From positions 1 to 40,308 of the forward strand of contig CALCGO010000136.1 in NCBI GenBank assembly GCA_937901055.1: 40,308 nucleotides of DNA. Direction: 5' to 3'. Below are positions 22,500 to 31,950 of this stretch, piece by piece. The stretch comes from an uncultured Rhodobacterales bacterium. GTDB lineage: Bacteria; Pseudomonadota; Alphaproteobacteria; Rhodobacterales; Rhodobacteraceae. Every line of letters starts with the position of its first letter. Position 1 is the stretch's first letter. A program made the position numbers and the translations under genes. The notes beneath the pieces were generated by a model. It did not search any database. It was not told the DNA's origin and worked only from the letters and a program-made list of their open reading frames with translations.

Positions 22500-23249
22500 C
22501 TAAAGCGCACCAAGTCCACCGTCGATTGCGATGCTTTGGCCTGTGGTAAAACTGTTTGCAGGATCGGCGGCCCACAATATGGCTTGAACAACCTCGTTAA
22601 CCGTAGCCAACCGACGCATAGGAACGCCACGTGTCATGTGTGCTTCGACTTCTGGGTCGTCGACGGCCTCACCTGCCATCGCAGTGGCAGCGAAGCTGGG
22701 ACAAATTGCGTTAACCCGGATACCTTTGCGCGCATATTCTAGTGCGGCGGCGCGGGTAAGACCAACGACACCGTGTTTTGAGGCGCCATAGATCGAAAGC
22801 CATGGTGCGCCACCCAAGCCAGCGACCGATGCGAGGTTAACAATCGCGCAACTCTCTCCGGTTTTGGCGAATTGCGCCTCCATAGTGGGGAGTTGCGCTT
22901 GCAGCGCCCAAAATACGCCCAAAAGGTTAACATCTACAACTTTGCGACATTCCGCTTCGGTTAGATGGGGAATTTTGGCTGGGGTATGAACGATGCCTGC
23001 GTTGTTGATTGCGATGTCGAGCGAACCAAAGGTATCAACCGCAAGCTCAACCAACTCTTTACTATATGCTGGGTCGCTTACATCACCGACGAGTTTAACA
23101 ACATCCCCGAGCAAGCCCACACCAAGACCTTCCGCCGAAATATCGCCAAGCACCAGATTCGCCTCTGCGTCCGAAAACAGTTTAGCCGCAGCCGCGCCAA
23201 AGCCAGCAGAGGCGCCAGTAATCAGTACCGTTTTACCAGCAAAACTCAT
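22500..23249 (-). CDS. Short-chain dehydrogenase/reductase (SDR)
   Basis: 249 aa; VLITGASAGFGAAAAKLF, DIAINNAGI, YGASKHGVVGLTRAAALEYARKGIRVNAICP. Confidence 0.92.
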   Translation of the reverse strand: MSFAGKTVLITGASAGFGAAAAKLFSDAEANLVLGDISAEGLGVGLLGDVVKLVGDVSDPAYSKELVELAVDTFGSLDIAINNAGIVHTPAKIPHLTEAECRKVVDVNLLGVFWALQAQLPTMEAQFAKTGESCAIVNLASVAGLGGAPWLSIYGASKHGVVGLTRAAALEYARKGIRVNAICPSFAATAMAGEAVDDPEVEAHMTRGVPMRRLATVNEVVQAILWAADPANSFTTGQSIAIDGGLGAL

Positions 23250-24070
23250 GACATAGCGTTCGCGAACAGGTTTTCGGCGGCTTGAACGTTCATACCACCA
23301 TCAAGCGGGATGATTGCGCCGGAAGTGTAAGCGCCTCCGCGCCCGCATAAAAATAGCGTAGCACCAGCAATGTCCTCGGGCGTTCCAACGCGGCCAATAG
23401 GGACATTAGCACCAACTTTTGACTGGCCTTCATCGCTTCCGATTGCGAAGGCAGTCATTTTGGAAGGAAATGGACCGGGCGCAAAAGCGTTTACCGTTAT
23501 GTTCTTTGATGCCAGTTCCATAGCAAGGATCTTGGTTAGGTGGTGCACAGCACTTTTGGAAACGGCGTAGGAATAGGCTCCCTCCGCCAAAGGGATGGTT
23601 CCCATCACCGAGCCAATGTTAATAATTCGTGAAGGGTCACCATCGGTGGATGCGGTTTTCAACAAGCTGGTAAGGTTTCGCGTCAATGTAAACATGCCAG
23701 CGACGTTAATATTCATCACCTTTTCCCAAGCCTTATGCGGGAAAGAGTCATAGGGCTCCCCCCAAGTGATGCCTGCATTGTTCACCAGTATATCCAGCTT
23801 GCCGGTGCGGGCTTTGAAGTTGGCGGTCAATTCTTCAATGGCGGCTTCGGAGCCGACATCGCCTGCAAAACCGTCGGCTGATCCATCTGCACCCAAAGCG
23901 TTCAATTCAGCCGCGACGGCTTCACAAGCTTCACCCTTGCGGCTAGCGATCAGAACGCGCGCGCCGCCTTGGACCAATGCTTCGGCAATCATCCGGCCGA
24001 TGCCCGTCGCGCCACCTGTTACCAGCGCCGTTTTACCGGAAACACCGAAAATACTATTAAGATACGCCAT
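23246..24070 (-). CDS. Short-chain dehydrogenase/reductase (SDR)
   Basis: 274 aa; ALVTGGATGIGRMIAEAL, LDILVNNAGITWGEPYD, YAVSKSAVHHLTKILAMELASKNITVNAFAPGPFPSKM. Confidence 0.92.
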   Translation of the reverse strand: MAYLNSIFGVSGKTALVTGGATGIGRMIAEALVQGGARVLIASRKGEACEAVAAELNALGADGSADGFAGDVGSEAAIEELTANFKARTGKLDILVNNAGITWGEPYDSFPHKAWEKVMNINVAGMFTLTRNLTSLLKTASTDGDPSRIINIGSVMGTIPLAEGAYSYAVSKSAVHHLTKILAMELASKNITVNAFAPGPFPSKMTAFAIGSDEGQSKVGANVPIGRVGTPEDIAGATLFLCGRGGAYTSGAIIPLDGGMNVQAAENLFANAMS

Positions 24071-24240
24071 TATTCTCTCCTGAAAAGCTTTGAGAGAGAC
24101 TGCCTAATAGGCCGTCGCAAAGCAATTGCAAACGTTGCGTCCAGTCCGTTCAAATAAACCTTTAGGAGATTTTTCCGTTTTGCCGTATGTTTGGCGCGGG
24201 GCAAAAAAGTGACTAGAAACTAACACATAGGGGTTTGGAT

Positions 24241-24498
24241 ATGCTCTACTTTCTAATTAGCGCAATATGCGGAATTGGCGGCGGGATATTTTCGTCACAG
24301 TTTTTCAAGGAGTATTCGTTAGGTATAATTGGTAATCTGGTTACCGGATTTCTCGGTGGTGTTGCGACACATACGATTATTGTGTTGGTGGTGGGCGGAA
24401 CGGCCTTTTCACTAGCCATCGTCGGTGGATTTATTGGCGGCGTAATAGTTCGCGTCGCGTTTTCGATTATTCGTCAACGCATGTCGCCAGATTCCTAA
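24241..24498 (+). CDS. Small membrane protein, GlsB/YeaQ/YmgE-like glycine-rich
   Basis: [48 protein letters not shown]...[13 protein letters not shown]; periodic GxxGG TM helices. ATG 24241 (track start 24235 is a TTG). Confidence 0.6.
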   Translation: MLYFLISAICGIGGGIFSSQFFKEYSLGIIGNLVTGFLGGVATHTIIVLVVGGTAFSLAIVGGFIGGVIVRVAFSIIRQRMSPDS

Positions 24499-25307
24499 TT
24501 TAGGCCAAGCACATCCAGCATAGTGTATTCGCCCGGTTTTTGTGACTGGCCCCAAATGGCCGCCTTAATTGCACCGCGTGCGAACAGCATTCTATCGCTG
24601 GCGATATGGCGCAAGATAATGCGTTCACCTTCGCCGGCGAAAATCACATCGTGTTCGCCAACAACATCGCCGCCGCGAAGCGAAACAAAACCGATGTCGC
24701 CGCGTTTGCGGGCACCGGTTTCGCCGTCTCGACCACGGTCTGAAACATCGGCCAAATCAACACCGCGCCCCTCAGCGGCGGCTTCGCCAAGCATTAAGGC
24801 AGTGCCAGAGGGGGCGTCGACCTTGTGGTGATGATGCATTTCAACGATCTCGATGTCGAAATCCATATCGAGGGCCGCCGCAACTTTGCGCGTTAGGACC
24901 GTTAACAAATTCACACCAAGGCTCATATTGCCGGCCCGTACCACAATCGCATGTCGCGCGGCTGCAGCGATTTTGGCAAGGTGGCTGTCTTCGAGGCCGG
25001 TCGTGCCAATCACGTGGGTAATCCGTGCCTGTGCCGCCAATTCAGAATGTAGAACCGTAGCTTTGGGAGAGGTGAAATCAACGACGGCTTGGGAGTGTGC
25101 CAGAACCTCCAACGGATCATCCGAAACAGTGATGCCGTTGGCCGCGCCGCCTAGGCACTCGCCAAGGTCGCGGTCGATCCAGTCGTGTCCAGCGCGCTCG
25201 GTCACGCCTGCTAGATGCGCATTTTCGTTTTCTTCGATGGCTTGGATTAGCATACGGCCCATACGGCCCGATGCGCCCATCACTGCAATGCCTGTAGTTT
25301 TGCTCAT
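24495..25307 (-). CDS. dapB: 4-hydroxy-tetrahydrodipicolinate reductase
   Basis: Start at [45 protein letters not shown]. The track ORF to 25520 adds a non-homologous upstream extension. Confidence 0.95.
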   Translation of the reverse strand: MSKTTGIAVMGASGRMGRMLIQAIEENENAHLAGVTERAGHDWIDRDLGECLGGAANGITVSDDPLEVLAHSQAVVDFTSPKATVLHSELAAQARITHVIGTTGLEDSHLAKIAAAARHAIVVRAGNMSLGVNLLTVLTRKVAAALDMDFDIEIVEMHHHHKVDAPSGTALMLGEAAAEGRGVDLADVSDRGRDGETGARKRGDIGFVSLRGGDVVGEHDVIFAGEGERIILRHIASDRMLFARGAIKAAIWGQSQKPGEYTMLDVLGLN

Positions 25308-25409
25308 TTCGGCCCTCATTAGCTGTTTGTTGACAGGTTTAGCCTTCAATTCACGCAAAGCAAAGGGGGGATGGCTTGACTTAGGCGCAATCTGGGGGGA
25401 ATAGGGGCC

Positions 25410-25823
25410 ATGGCAAAGAAAAGATTCAACGCGGGCGCAGGCCCATCCCAACGACAGCTTCGCGTAGGCGAGCTGATCCGGCGCAAACTTTCCGACATTA
25501 TGTTGCGGGGCGAACTGCATGATGCGGAATTAGCACATGTGTCAGTCACCATTGGCGAGGTGCGTGTTTCACCAGATCTGCGTAACGCCATCGTTTTCGC
25601 GCTTCCGCTGGGCGGAATTAATACGGACACCGTAGTAGATGCGCTTAACCGCAATCAAGGCGAGCTTCGCCATTTGGTTACCAAAGGGTTAAAGCTGAAA
25701 CATGCCCCTGAGCTGAAATTTCTGGCGGACCGCAGTTTCGATCAAATCGAAGCAACCAACAAATTGCTGGATTCGCCAGCGGTGCGCCGCGACCTTGATC
25801 GTGATGAAGATGAAGGCGAATAA
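25410..25823 (+). CDS. rbfA: Ribosome-binding factor A
   Basis: 137 aa; [63 protein letters not shown]. Confidence 0.94.
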   Translation: MAKKRFNAGAGPSQRQLRVGELIRRKLSDIMLRGELHDAELAHVSVTIGEVRVSPDLRNAIVFALPLGGINTDTVVDALNRNQGELRHLVTKGLKLKHAPELKFLADRSFDQIEATNKLLDSPAVRRDLDRDEDEGE

Positions 25824-25829
25824 GCTGAT

Positions 25830-27342
25830 ATGATTAAGGGACTACTGCAAAAGTTCCGAAAGCCGAAAGCACGGACTCAAGCGCAGCGGATGCTGACATT
25901 GCGAAGCGCGCCGGTTTACTACTTGCCGGTTACAAAAAGCGGCAGCACATACCTGAAGAATCTATTCTACTATCTCGACCATTTGGGCGAACACGCGTCG
26001 GGGATTGATATACACTCAAACGCTGACGACTTGGTGCGCGCGAAAACGGGTGATGAGGAATCCATTCGTCACAGCCCGCATGCTTTTGCAGTTTTACGTG
26101 ACCCGATAGACCGGTTTTTGTCATTGTACTTTGACAAAATTTACGGCGATGGCCCGAACAACTTTGCAGACGTTCGTGGGTATCTAGCACAAGAAATTGA
26201 TCTAAATTTGACGCGTGGCATTACCGTTGACGCGCATCGCGATAATTGTATCAGGTTTATCGACTGGCTAGCGTTGAGCCTGTCTTTCAAAACCGATTTG
26301 TCCGTTAATCCTCATTGGCGACGGCAATCAAACCGATTGAAAAGAGTGGATACATTAGACCTTACGCACCTCACGCTGGACGGTCTGGATTGGCAGCTGC
26401 CGTTACTGTTGGGTGACATCGTGCCAAACATCAAACAAGCTATGATAGCAGTTAAGGCAGACAACCGGACGGAGAAACCTTTTACCCGGGCGGAAATTAT
26501 GGATGCGACGTTGTTGGGGAAGATAGAAGCAGTATATTCCACAGACAGGAAGCTTTATGAGCAAGCATCACGCAAATGGCAACCGTGGTTAGACGACCAC
26601 CCCGAAGTCGGCGAAGGCGAAACAATCCGGTGTTTCACAGCGACGGAACAGCCGATCAATTGTGTAGCGATTTCCAAGGTTGGCCGGACGTATCTGAGGA
26701 ACCTTTTGCATATTCTGGAACACGATAAAGAATATCACGACCCGCTGAAAATCCACACAAAAGGCGCTTCCTCAAATAGTGAATTGACCAAATCCGAAGC
26801 CGCGAATGAAATTTCCTTTTTTGTTATCCGGGACCCGGTCGAAAGATTTTTTTCGCTGTACTTCGATAAAATATACGGCACTGGGGGAACATTCATTTCC
26901 ATGGATTACGAAGCGTTTGGTGGAGCATCGAGGGTTTGTTAACGAAGGCAATCTTACACTAGAGCAACATCGAGCGAATAGTCTGGCCTTATTGGGGTAT
27001 ATAAATCGCAAGTTCAAAACCGAGGCTTTGCAGGACATTAACTCGCACTGGACTCCACAGGTTGAGGCGGCAAAAAAAGCAATTCGGTTTGGCTTGCGGC
27101 CATTGCTACTAGAGAACTTGGAAGAACAGCTGCTGTTTATTGCCGATGGACGCATCGAAGGGTTGGGAAATGCGATGCAAGAGCTACCACATCGAAATAA
27201 CTCGCCAAAACCATTCTCGAGCAAAGAAATCCTGACTCCCGAAATCGCCCAAAAAATATCTGACCTTTATAGCGATGACCAAGCGCTGTATGAGCGGGTT
27301 AAAACGGCCTGGAACGCAACCGGGCAACCTCCAAAACTGTAG
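25830..27342 (+). pseudogene. Tandem-duplicated sulfotransferase-like protein, interrupted by an apparent +1 frameshift (ORFs 25830-26942 and 26806-27342)
   Basis: Repeat 1 PVTKSGSTYLKNLFYYLDH...FAVLRDPIDRFLSLYFDKIYG; repeat 2 AISKVGRTYLRNLLHILEH...FFVIRDPVERFFSLYFDKIYG, resembling 5'-PSB and 3'-PB PAPS-binding motifs. Homology continues in another frame (GNLTLEQHRANSLALLGYIN...) after a G5 run at 26883-26887. Confidence 0.7.
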
Positions 27343-27349
27343 GAATATC

Positions 27350-28261
27350 ATGGCAAGACGTAAAAAAGGCCGCGCGATAAGTGGATGGCTGATTGTGGAT
27401 AAACCGCTCGGCGTAACGTCGAGTGCTGTTGTGAACAAAGCTAAATGGGCGTTCGACGCGCAAAAAGCCGGGCACGCTGGAACGCTTGACCCTGAAGCAA
27501 CGGGTGTGTTGGCGATTGCTTTTGGCGAAGCGACAAAGACGGTGCCATATGTGACAGATTCCATGAAAGCTTACCGGTTTACCGTGCGTTTGGGCCAAGC
27601 TACGAACACGGATGACGGTGAGGGCGAGGTGATTAGCGAAAGCGACAAGCGTCCGAAGGCCGATGAAATTCGTGCAGCGTTGTCAGATTTCACCGGCGAC
27701 ATAATGCAAGTTCCCCCACAGTACTCTGCCGTGAAAGTAGACGGTGAACGCGCATATAAACGTGCACGTGACGGTGAGGAGATGGAACTGGCCGCGCGTC
27801 CGCTGCTAGTGGAATCGCTCGAGCTTATCGAAATTCCAGATGCGGATCACGCGGTACTTGAGATGACCTGCGGCAAGGGCGGTTATGTGCGATCTATCGC
27901 GCGAGATTTGGGCCAGGCGCTGGGCTGTTTCGGCCATGTTGTGCAGTTGCGCCGTGTTTGGGCGGGGCCGTTTGAAGTGTCCGACGGTATCTCGTTTGAG
28001 GTGCTGGATAAGATGGCAAAGGATCGCAAGCTCGATGATTTTTTGCTCCCGCTTGAAGCCGGCCTTCATGATTTGCATGAACTGGCCTGCACGCCGGAAG
28101 GAGCCGCAAAATTACGCAATGGCAACCCCGGCATGGTGATAGCGTCTGATGTGGAATACGGAGAGGAATGCTGGACCTCGTTAAACGGCGTTCCGGTTGC
28201 AATCGGGGTTTACAAAAGCGGCGAATTGCATCCAAATCGGGTTTTCGTACTAGGGGAATAA
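27350..28261 (+). CDS. truB: tRNA pseudouridine(55) synthase
   Basis: Start [62 protein letters not shown]. Confidence 0.96.
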   Translation: MARRKKGRAISGWLIVDKPLGVTSSAVVNKAKWAFDAQKAGHAGTLDPEATGVLAIAFGEATKTVPYVTDSMKAYRFTVRLGQATNTDDGEGEVISESDKRPKADEIRAALSDFTGDIMQVPPQYSAVKVDGERAYKRARDGEEMELAARPLLVESLELIEIPDADHAVLEMTCGKGGYVRSIARDLGQALGCFGHVVQLRRVWAGPFEVSDGISFEVLDKMAKDRKLDDFLLPLEAGLHDLHELACTPEGAAKLRNGNPGMVIASDVEYGEECWTSLNGVPVAIGVYKSGELHPNRVFVLGE

Positions 28262-28262
28262 A

Positions 28263-28964
28263 ATGGCAGATCGTGTAAATCACCTAGGCCAGCGAATTGG
28301 CGAAGGTGTTGTTTGGACGGGCGCCAAGACGCCTCCACGGTCCAACATGGATGGCAAGTATTGCCGGCTGGAACCAATTAGCATTGACCGCCATGCGGCA
28401 GATTTGTTTGAGGCTTTCTCAGCCGACGAAACGGGCGGCATCTGGACATATCTATTCACCGACCCGTTTGAAACAGAAGCCGACTTGCGTGCATGGATGA
28501 GCAATGCTTGTCTGGGCGATGACCCGTTGTTTCACGCGGTCATCGACAAGCAAACGAATAAGGCGGTAGGCCTTGCCACGTTCATGCGTATTGATCCGGT
28601 CATGGGTGTGATTGAGGTGGGAAATATCAACTTCTCCCCCGCACTCCAACGCACGCCCGCCGCGACCGAAGCGATGTTCCTGATGATGCAGCGCGCTTTC
28701 AATGAACTGGGTTATCGCCGTTACGAGTGGAAATGTGACAACCTGAACGCGCCTTCGCATAAGGCGGCGAAACGGCTTGGCTTCACTTATGAGGGGTTGT
28801 TCCGTCAAGCGTTGGTTTACAAGGGCCGCAATCGCGATACAGCATGGTTCTCGATTATCGATTCTGAATGGCCAGCGCTAGAGAAGGCGTTCAAAGGTTG
28901 GTTGTCCGAAGGGAATTTCGACAGGTTCGGTAATCAGGTGCAAAAATTGGAAAAATTCCGATAA
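28263..28964 (+). CDS. GNAT family N-acetyltransferase
   Basis: 233 aa; YCRLEPISIDRHAADLFEA, VGLATFMRIDPVMGVIEVGNINFSPALQRTPAATEAMFLMMQRAFNELGYRRYEWKCDNLNAPSHKAAKRLGFTYEG. Confidence 0.92.
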   Translation: MADRVNHLGQRIGEGVVWTGAKTPPRSNMDGKYCRLEPISIDRHAADLFEAFSADETGGIWTYLFTDPFETEADLRAWMSNACLGDDPLFHAVIDKQTNKAVGLATFMRIDPVMGVIEVGNINFSPALQRTPAATEAMFLMMQRAFNELGYRRYEWKCDNLNAPSHKAAKRLGFTYEGLFRQALVYKGRNRDTAWFSIIDSEWPALEKAFKGWLSEGNFDRFGNQVQKLEKFR

Positions 28965-28973
28965 ATATCTGGA
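28957..28973. promoter_or_regulatory. Upstream dyad of a pair (TCCGATAAATATCTGGA), candidate Lrp-family operator
   Basis: Shares TCCG..ATAAATA..GGA with the second copy 31 bp downstream. Confidence 0.5.
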
Positions 28974-28987
28974 CGAATCGTGTTTAT

Positions 28988-29004
28988 TCCGGATAAATAC
29001 CGGA
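28988..29004. promoter_or_regulatory. Downstream dyad of a pair (TCCGG-ATAAATA-CCGGA), candidate Lrp-family operator
   Basis: Perfect 5-bp inverted arms around ATAAATA, ending 1 nt before the lrp-like ATG (29006). Confidence 0.55.
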
Positions 29005-29005
29005 T

Positions 29006-29464
29006 ATGGATAACATTGATCGAAATATCGCCAAAATACTTCAGAAAGATGGCCGGACTCCTAGCTCGGAGATTGCCGAAGCAGTCGGCACCTCCGTGTC
29101 TACGGCGAACGAGCGGGTTCGACGGCTCGTTTCTACCGAGAATATCACGGCCACACGTGCAATTCTTAACCCTGACGCATTGGGCGCAAGCCTGTGTGCT
29201 TTCATCTTGGTTGATATGGATTACACGGGCGAGGCAGCAGCAAAAGCCCATCTCGCTCAACGCCCAGAGGTAATGGAATTGCATCATGTCAGCGGCGGGC
29301 ATTCTTACCTTGTTAAGGTTCGGGTTGCCGACACCGCAGCAATGCAACGATTTTTGCAGATGGAGTTGAAGCCGCTAAAGGCGGTCACCCACACAGAGAC
29401 CCTGATTGTGCTGGAAACCGCTAAAGAGACGACAGAAATTCTGATATCTGACAAAGCCAAATGA
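29006..29464 (+). CDS. Lrp/AsnC family transcriptional regulator
   Basis: 152 aa; MDNIDRNIAKILQKDGRTPSSEIAEAVGTSVSTANERVRRLVSTENIT and RAM-like C-terminal domain (HHVSGGHSYLVKVRVADTAAMQRFL). Confidence 0.93.
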   Translation: MDNIDRNIAKILQKDGRTPSSEIAEAVGTSVSTANERVRRLVSTENITATRAILNPDALGASLCAFILVDMDYTGEAAAKAHLAQRPEVMELHHVSGGHSYLVKVRVADTAAMQRFLQMELKPLKAVTHTETLIVLETAKETTEILISDKAK

Positions 29465-30047
29465 TAGAGGCGCTATTGACAGGAATTGGCGTCGGCTTGG
29501 CCGTGGCTGCACCTGTCGGCCCGATCGGTATTCTGTGTATCCGCCGAACTCTAACCGAAGGCCGCGCCCAAGGGTTGGCGACTGGTTTCGGCGCGGCGAG
29601 TGCCGATTCTGTTTACGGTGTAGTTGCCGCAACGGGCCTTGCGGTCTCCGGCGTTCTGGTCAGCCATGCAGATATACTGCGCGTTGGTGGGGGTGCGTTA
29701 ATCGCCATACTCGGGATCTCGTCGTTGCGCACGTTTTTCTAAATCGCGCCACCGTTGAAATCGATGCAGGCAGCCGTGATCTTTTCGGGGCGTTTTTAAC
29801 GACCTTCGCCCTGACGTTAGGCAATCCAATGACAATATTGGCGTTCATCGGGCTGATAGCAGGTTTGGGCGCCGCCATCGACAACCCACTGGCCCCGTAT
29901 CTACTGGTCGTGGGTGTTTTCATCGAGTCGGCTGCTTGGTGGCTGTTTTTGGTGCATGTAGCACTGGTAGTGAAAACCCGCCTTTCACCGTCAGTCACAC
30001 GGTGGCTGGACTTGGTGTCCGGCAGTGTCTTGGTGATTTGGGGTTAG
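29461..30047 (+). pseudogene. LysE family amino-acid exporter, interrupted by an apparent -1 frameshift (ORFs 29461-29742 and 29535-30047)
   Basis: N-half LTGIGVGLAVAAPVGPIGILCIRRTLTEGRAQGLATGFGAASADSVYG; C-half FGAFLTTFALTLGNPMTILAFIGLIAGLG in another frame. Break at the T5 run 29734-29738; adding one T joins TFF-LNRATVEIDAG into a 195-aa LysE-length protein. Confidence 0.8.
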
Positions 30048-30100
30048 TGGATCGTGTTTGCCTAATTGCCAAGCGCATCGGTTTCTGCCATGCAAACCGG

Positions 30101-30607
30101 ATGATTACTCGTGAACATACCAAGGGCGACGCACCGTCGATTGCGAACTATTCGGACTGCGAGAAGTATCGTTATGACTTAACACGCGTTTGGGATGAAG
30201 ATGGCAAAAAGGTGATGTTCTTGATGCTGAACCCGTCAACGGCAACCGAGGTGCAGAACGATCCGACGGTGGAGCGTTGCGAACGCCGCGCCCGCACGTT
30301 GGGGTACGGAGCTTTTCGAGTCTGCAATATTTTTGCGTATCGCGCTACGGACCCAAAGGTGATGCGTTCGGCTGCTGACCCTGTTGGCCCGCTGAACGAT
30401 GAAATCATCCGCAAAGGCATCGAATGGGCAGACGATTTGGTCGCTGCGTGGGGTGCGAACGGCGAACATATGGATCGCGGTGCGCATGTGGAAGCCTTGC
30501 TGCGCAGCCTCCCGGTTTCCCCGAAAAATTTGGGGTTAACCAAGGCGGGGCATCCGAAACACCCGCTCTATATAGGGTATAAGGTGCAGCCTGAGGTGTG
30601 GTGGTGA
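30101..30607 (+). CDS. DUF1643 domain-containing protein
   Basis: MITREHTKGDAPSIANYSDCEKYRYDLTRVWDEDGKKVMFLMLNPSTATEVQNDPTVERCERRARTLGYGAFRVCNIFAYRATDP. Confidence 0.88.
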   Translation: MITREHTKGDAPSIANYSDCEKYRYDLTRVWDEDGKKVMFLMLNPSTATEVQNDPTVERCERRARTLGYGAFRVCNIFAYRATDPKVMRSAADPVGPLNDEIIRKGIEWADDLVAAWGANGEHMDRGAHVEALLRSLPVSPKNLGLTKAGHPKHPLYIGYKVQPEVWW

Positions 30608-31350
30608 AGAAAATAGCAATAATCACCGGCGGTAGCCGTGGGATCGGTGCCGCCACGGCAGAACTAGCTGCAAAGGCGGGCTTTGATGTCTGTATCAATT
30701 ACCTGTCCAATCATGAACGAGCTGCAAAAGTGGTTGAGGCCTGTAAATCTTACGGTGTGAACGCTATCGCGGTGGCAGGCGATGTCGCGAGCGCTGCCGA
30801 TGTGGCTGTCCTATTCGAAACCTGTGATCGAGAACTTGGTCCAGTGACATTTTTGGTGAACAACGCTGGTATCATCGGTCGGGCTTCGAAAGTCGAAGAC
30901 CTGTCAGCGGATGTTTTACATCAGACATTCGCCGTAAATTTCTTTGGCGCGGTTTATTGTGCACAGGAAGCCATTAAACGTATGTCCACCAACCACGGCG
31001 GGGCTGGGGGCACAATTGTTAATGTTTCCTCGGTCGCGGCGACTACTGGAAGCCCCGGAGAATACGTGCATTATGCGGCTTCCAAAGCAGCGATTGACGG
31101 TTTTACGATCGGTCTGGCTCGCGAGATTGGCCGTGAAGGCATTCGCGTGAATTCCGTTCAGGCCGGCACCGCGGACACCGAAATCCACGCACTGACTGGC
31201 AACCCTGATCGGCCAGCTATGGCTGCCGATAAATCTTCGTTAGGACGTGTTGCGACCGCGCAGGAAATCGGCGAGGCAATTATGTGGTTGGGATCGGAAA
31301 AATCCAGTTATGCCACCGGTGCTGTGCTGCGGGTTGGCGGCGGGCTGTAA
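30598..31350 (+). CDS. Short-chain dehydrogenase/reductase (SDR)
   Basis: 250 aa; IAIITGGSRGIGAATAELAAKAGFDVCINYLSN, FLVNNAGIIG, YAASKAAIDGFTIGLAREIGREGIRVNSVQAG. Overlaps DUF1643 stop; GTG start 30598/30601/30604 ambiguous. Confidence 0.93.
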   Translation: MVVKKIAIITGGSRGIGAATAELAAKAGFDVCINYLSNHERAAKVVEACKSYGVNAIAVAGDVASAADVAVLFETCDRELGPVTFLVNNAGIIGRASKVEDLSADVLHQTFAVNFFGAVYCAQEAIKRMSTNHGGAGGTIVNVSSVAATTGSPGEYVHYAASKAAIDGFTIGLAREIGREGIRVNSVQAGTADTEIHALTGNPDRPAMAADKSSLGRVATAQEIGEAIMWLGSEKSSYATGAVLRVGGGL

Positions 31351-31469
31351 GGAACGGAACGTCAGCGTGGGTGCAATATACTAAGGTATGACCCGACACT
31401 TTGTGGTGTTCTAATCGCCAACGAATCCCCTTCCCAAACCCATAAAAACCTTCTATACGCGCGGATGTC

Positions 31470-31497
31470 GCCAAGGGATTCCCTTTGGCGGCCCTTT
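31470..31497 (+). terminator. Hairpin plus T-run between SDR and rpsO
   Basis: GCCAAGGG-att-CCCTTTGGC followed by GGCCCTTTTTG. Confidence 0.6.
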
Positions 31498-31576
31498 TTG
31501 TTTTGACGTTGCTGGACGACATCTTGGCATCCGCCGGAACATCAAGGTTTATGAAACCGTTAAATATAAGGAATAT

Positions 31577-31849
31577 ATGATGTCGATTACGCCTGAAGAA
31601 AAAGAACGCCTGATCAAAGAATACGCAATCAAAGAGGGTGACACTGGTTCCCCCGAAGTACAAATTGCGATCCTTTCCAGCCGTATCAAAACCCTGACCG
31701 AGCACTTCAAGTCCCACAAAAAGGACAATCACTCGCGTCGTGGTCTACTCACAATGGTTGCGACACGTCGTAAACTGTTGGACTACACACGTTCCAAAGA
31801 CGAAGCGCGTTACAAGTCGCTTATCGAACGTCTCGGCATCCGCCGCTAA
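31577..31849 (+). CDS. rpsO: 30S ribosomal protein S15
   Basis: 90 aa; [57 protein letters not shown]. Start 31577 or 31580. Confidence 0.97.
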   Translation: MMSITPEEKERLIKEYAIKEGDTGSPEVQIAILSSRIKTLTEHFKSHKKDNHSRRGLLTMVATRRKLLDYTRSKDEARYKSLIERLGIRR

Positions 31850-31860
31850 GAATACCAAAG

Positions 31861-31886
31861 CGCGCCTTCATGGGCGCGTTTTGCGT
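31861..31886 (+). terminator. Hairpin after rpsO (weak terminator/attenuator before pnp)
   Basis: CGCGCC-ttcatg-GGCGCG followed by TTTTGCGTTT. Confidence 0.5.
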
Positions 31887-31950
31887 TTAAGACCGTGGCA
31901 TCGGCCACATCGCGGGTTTTGTCCATGGGGGATGAACCGCAGATAGGAAA

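Noticed and set aside
24116-24139. CGCAA...GCAATTGC...TTGCG arrangement between SDR and the YeaQ-like gene
   Set aside because: The outer and inner palindromes are not concentric and arms are short; insufficient to call an operator.
25308-25520. N-terminal extension of the dapB ORF in the track
   Set aside because: DapB homology starts at [11 protein letters not shown]; the extension is probably untranslated dapB/rbfA intergenic sequence.
28529-28544. TGTTTCACG half-site in the GNAT gene
   Set aside because: Right half (CGGTCATC) does not match; single half-sites are expected by chance in 40 kb.
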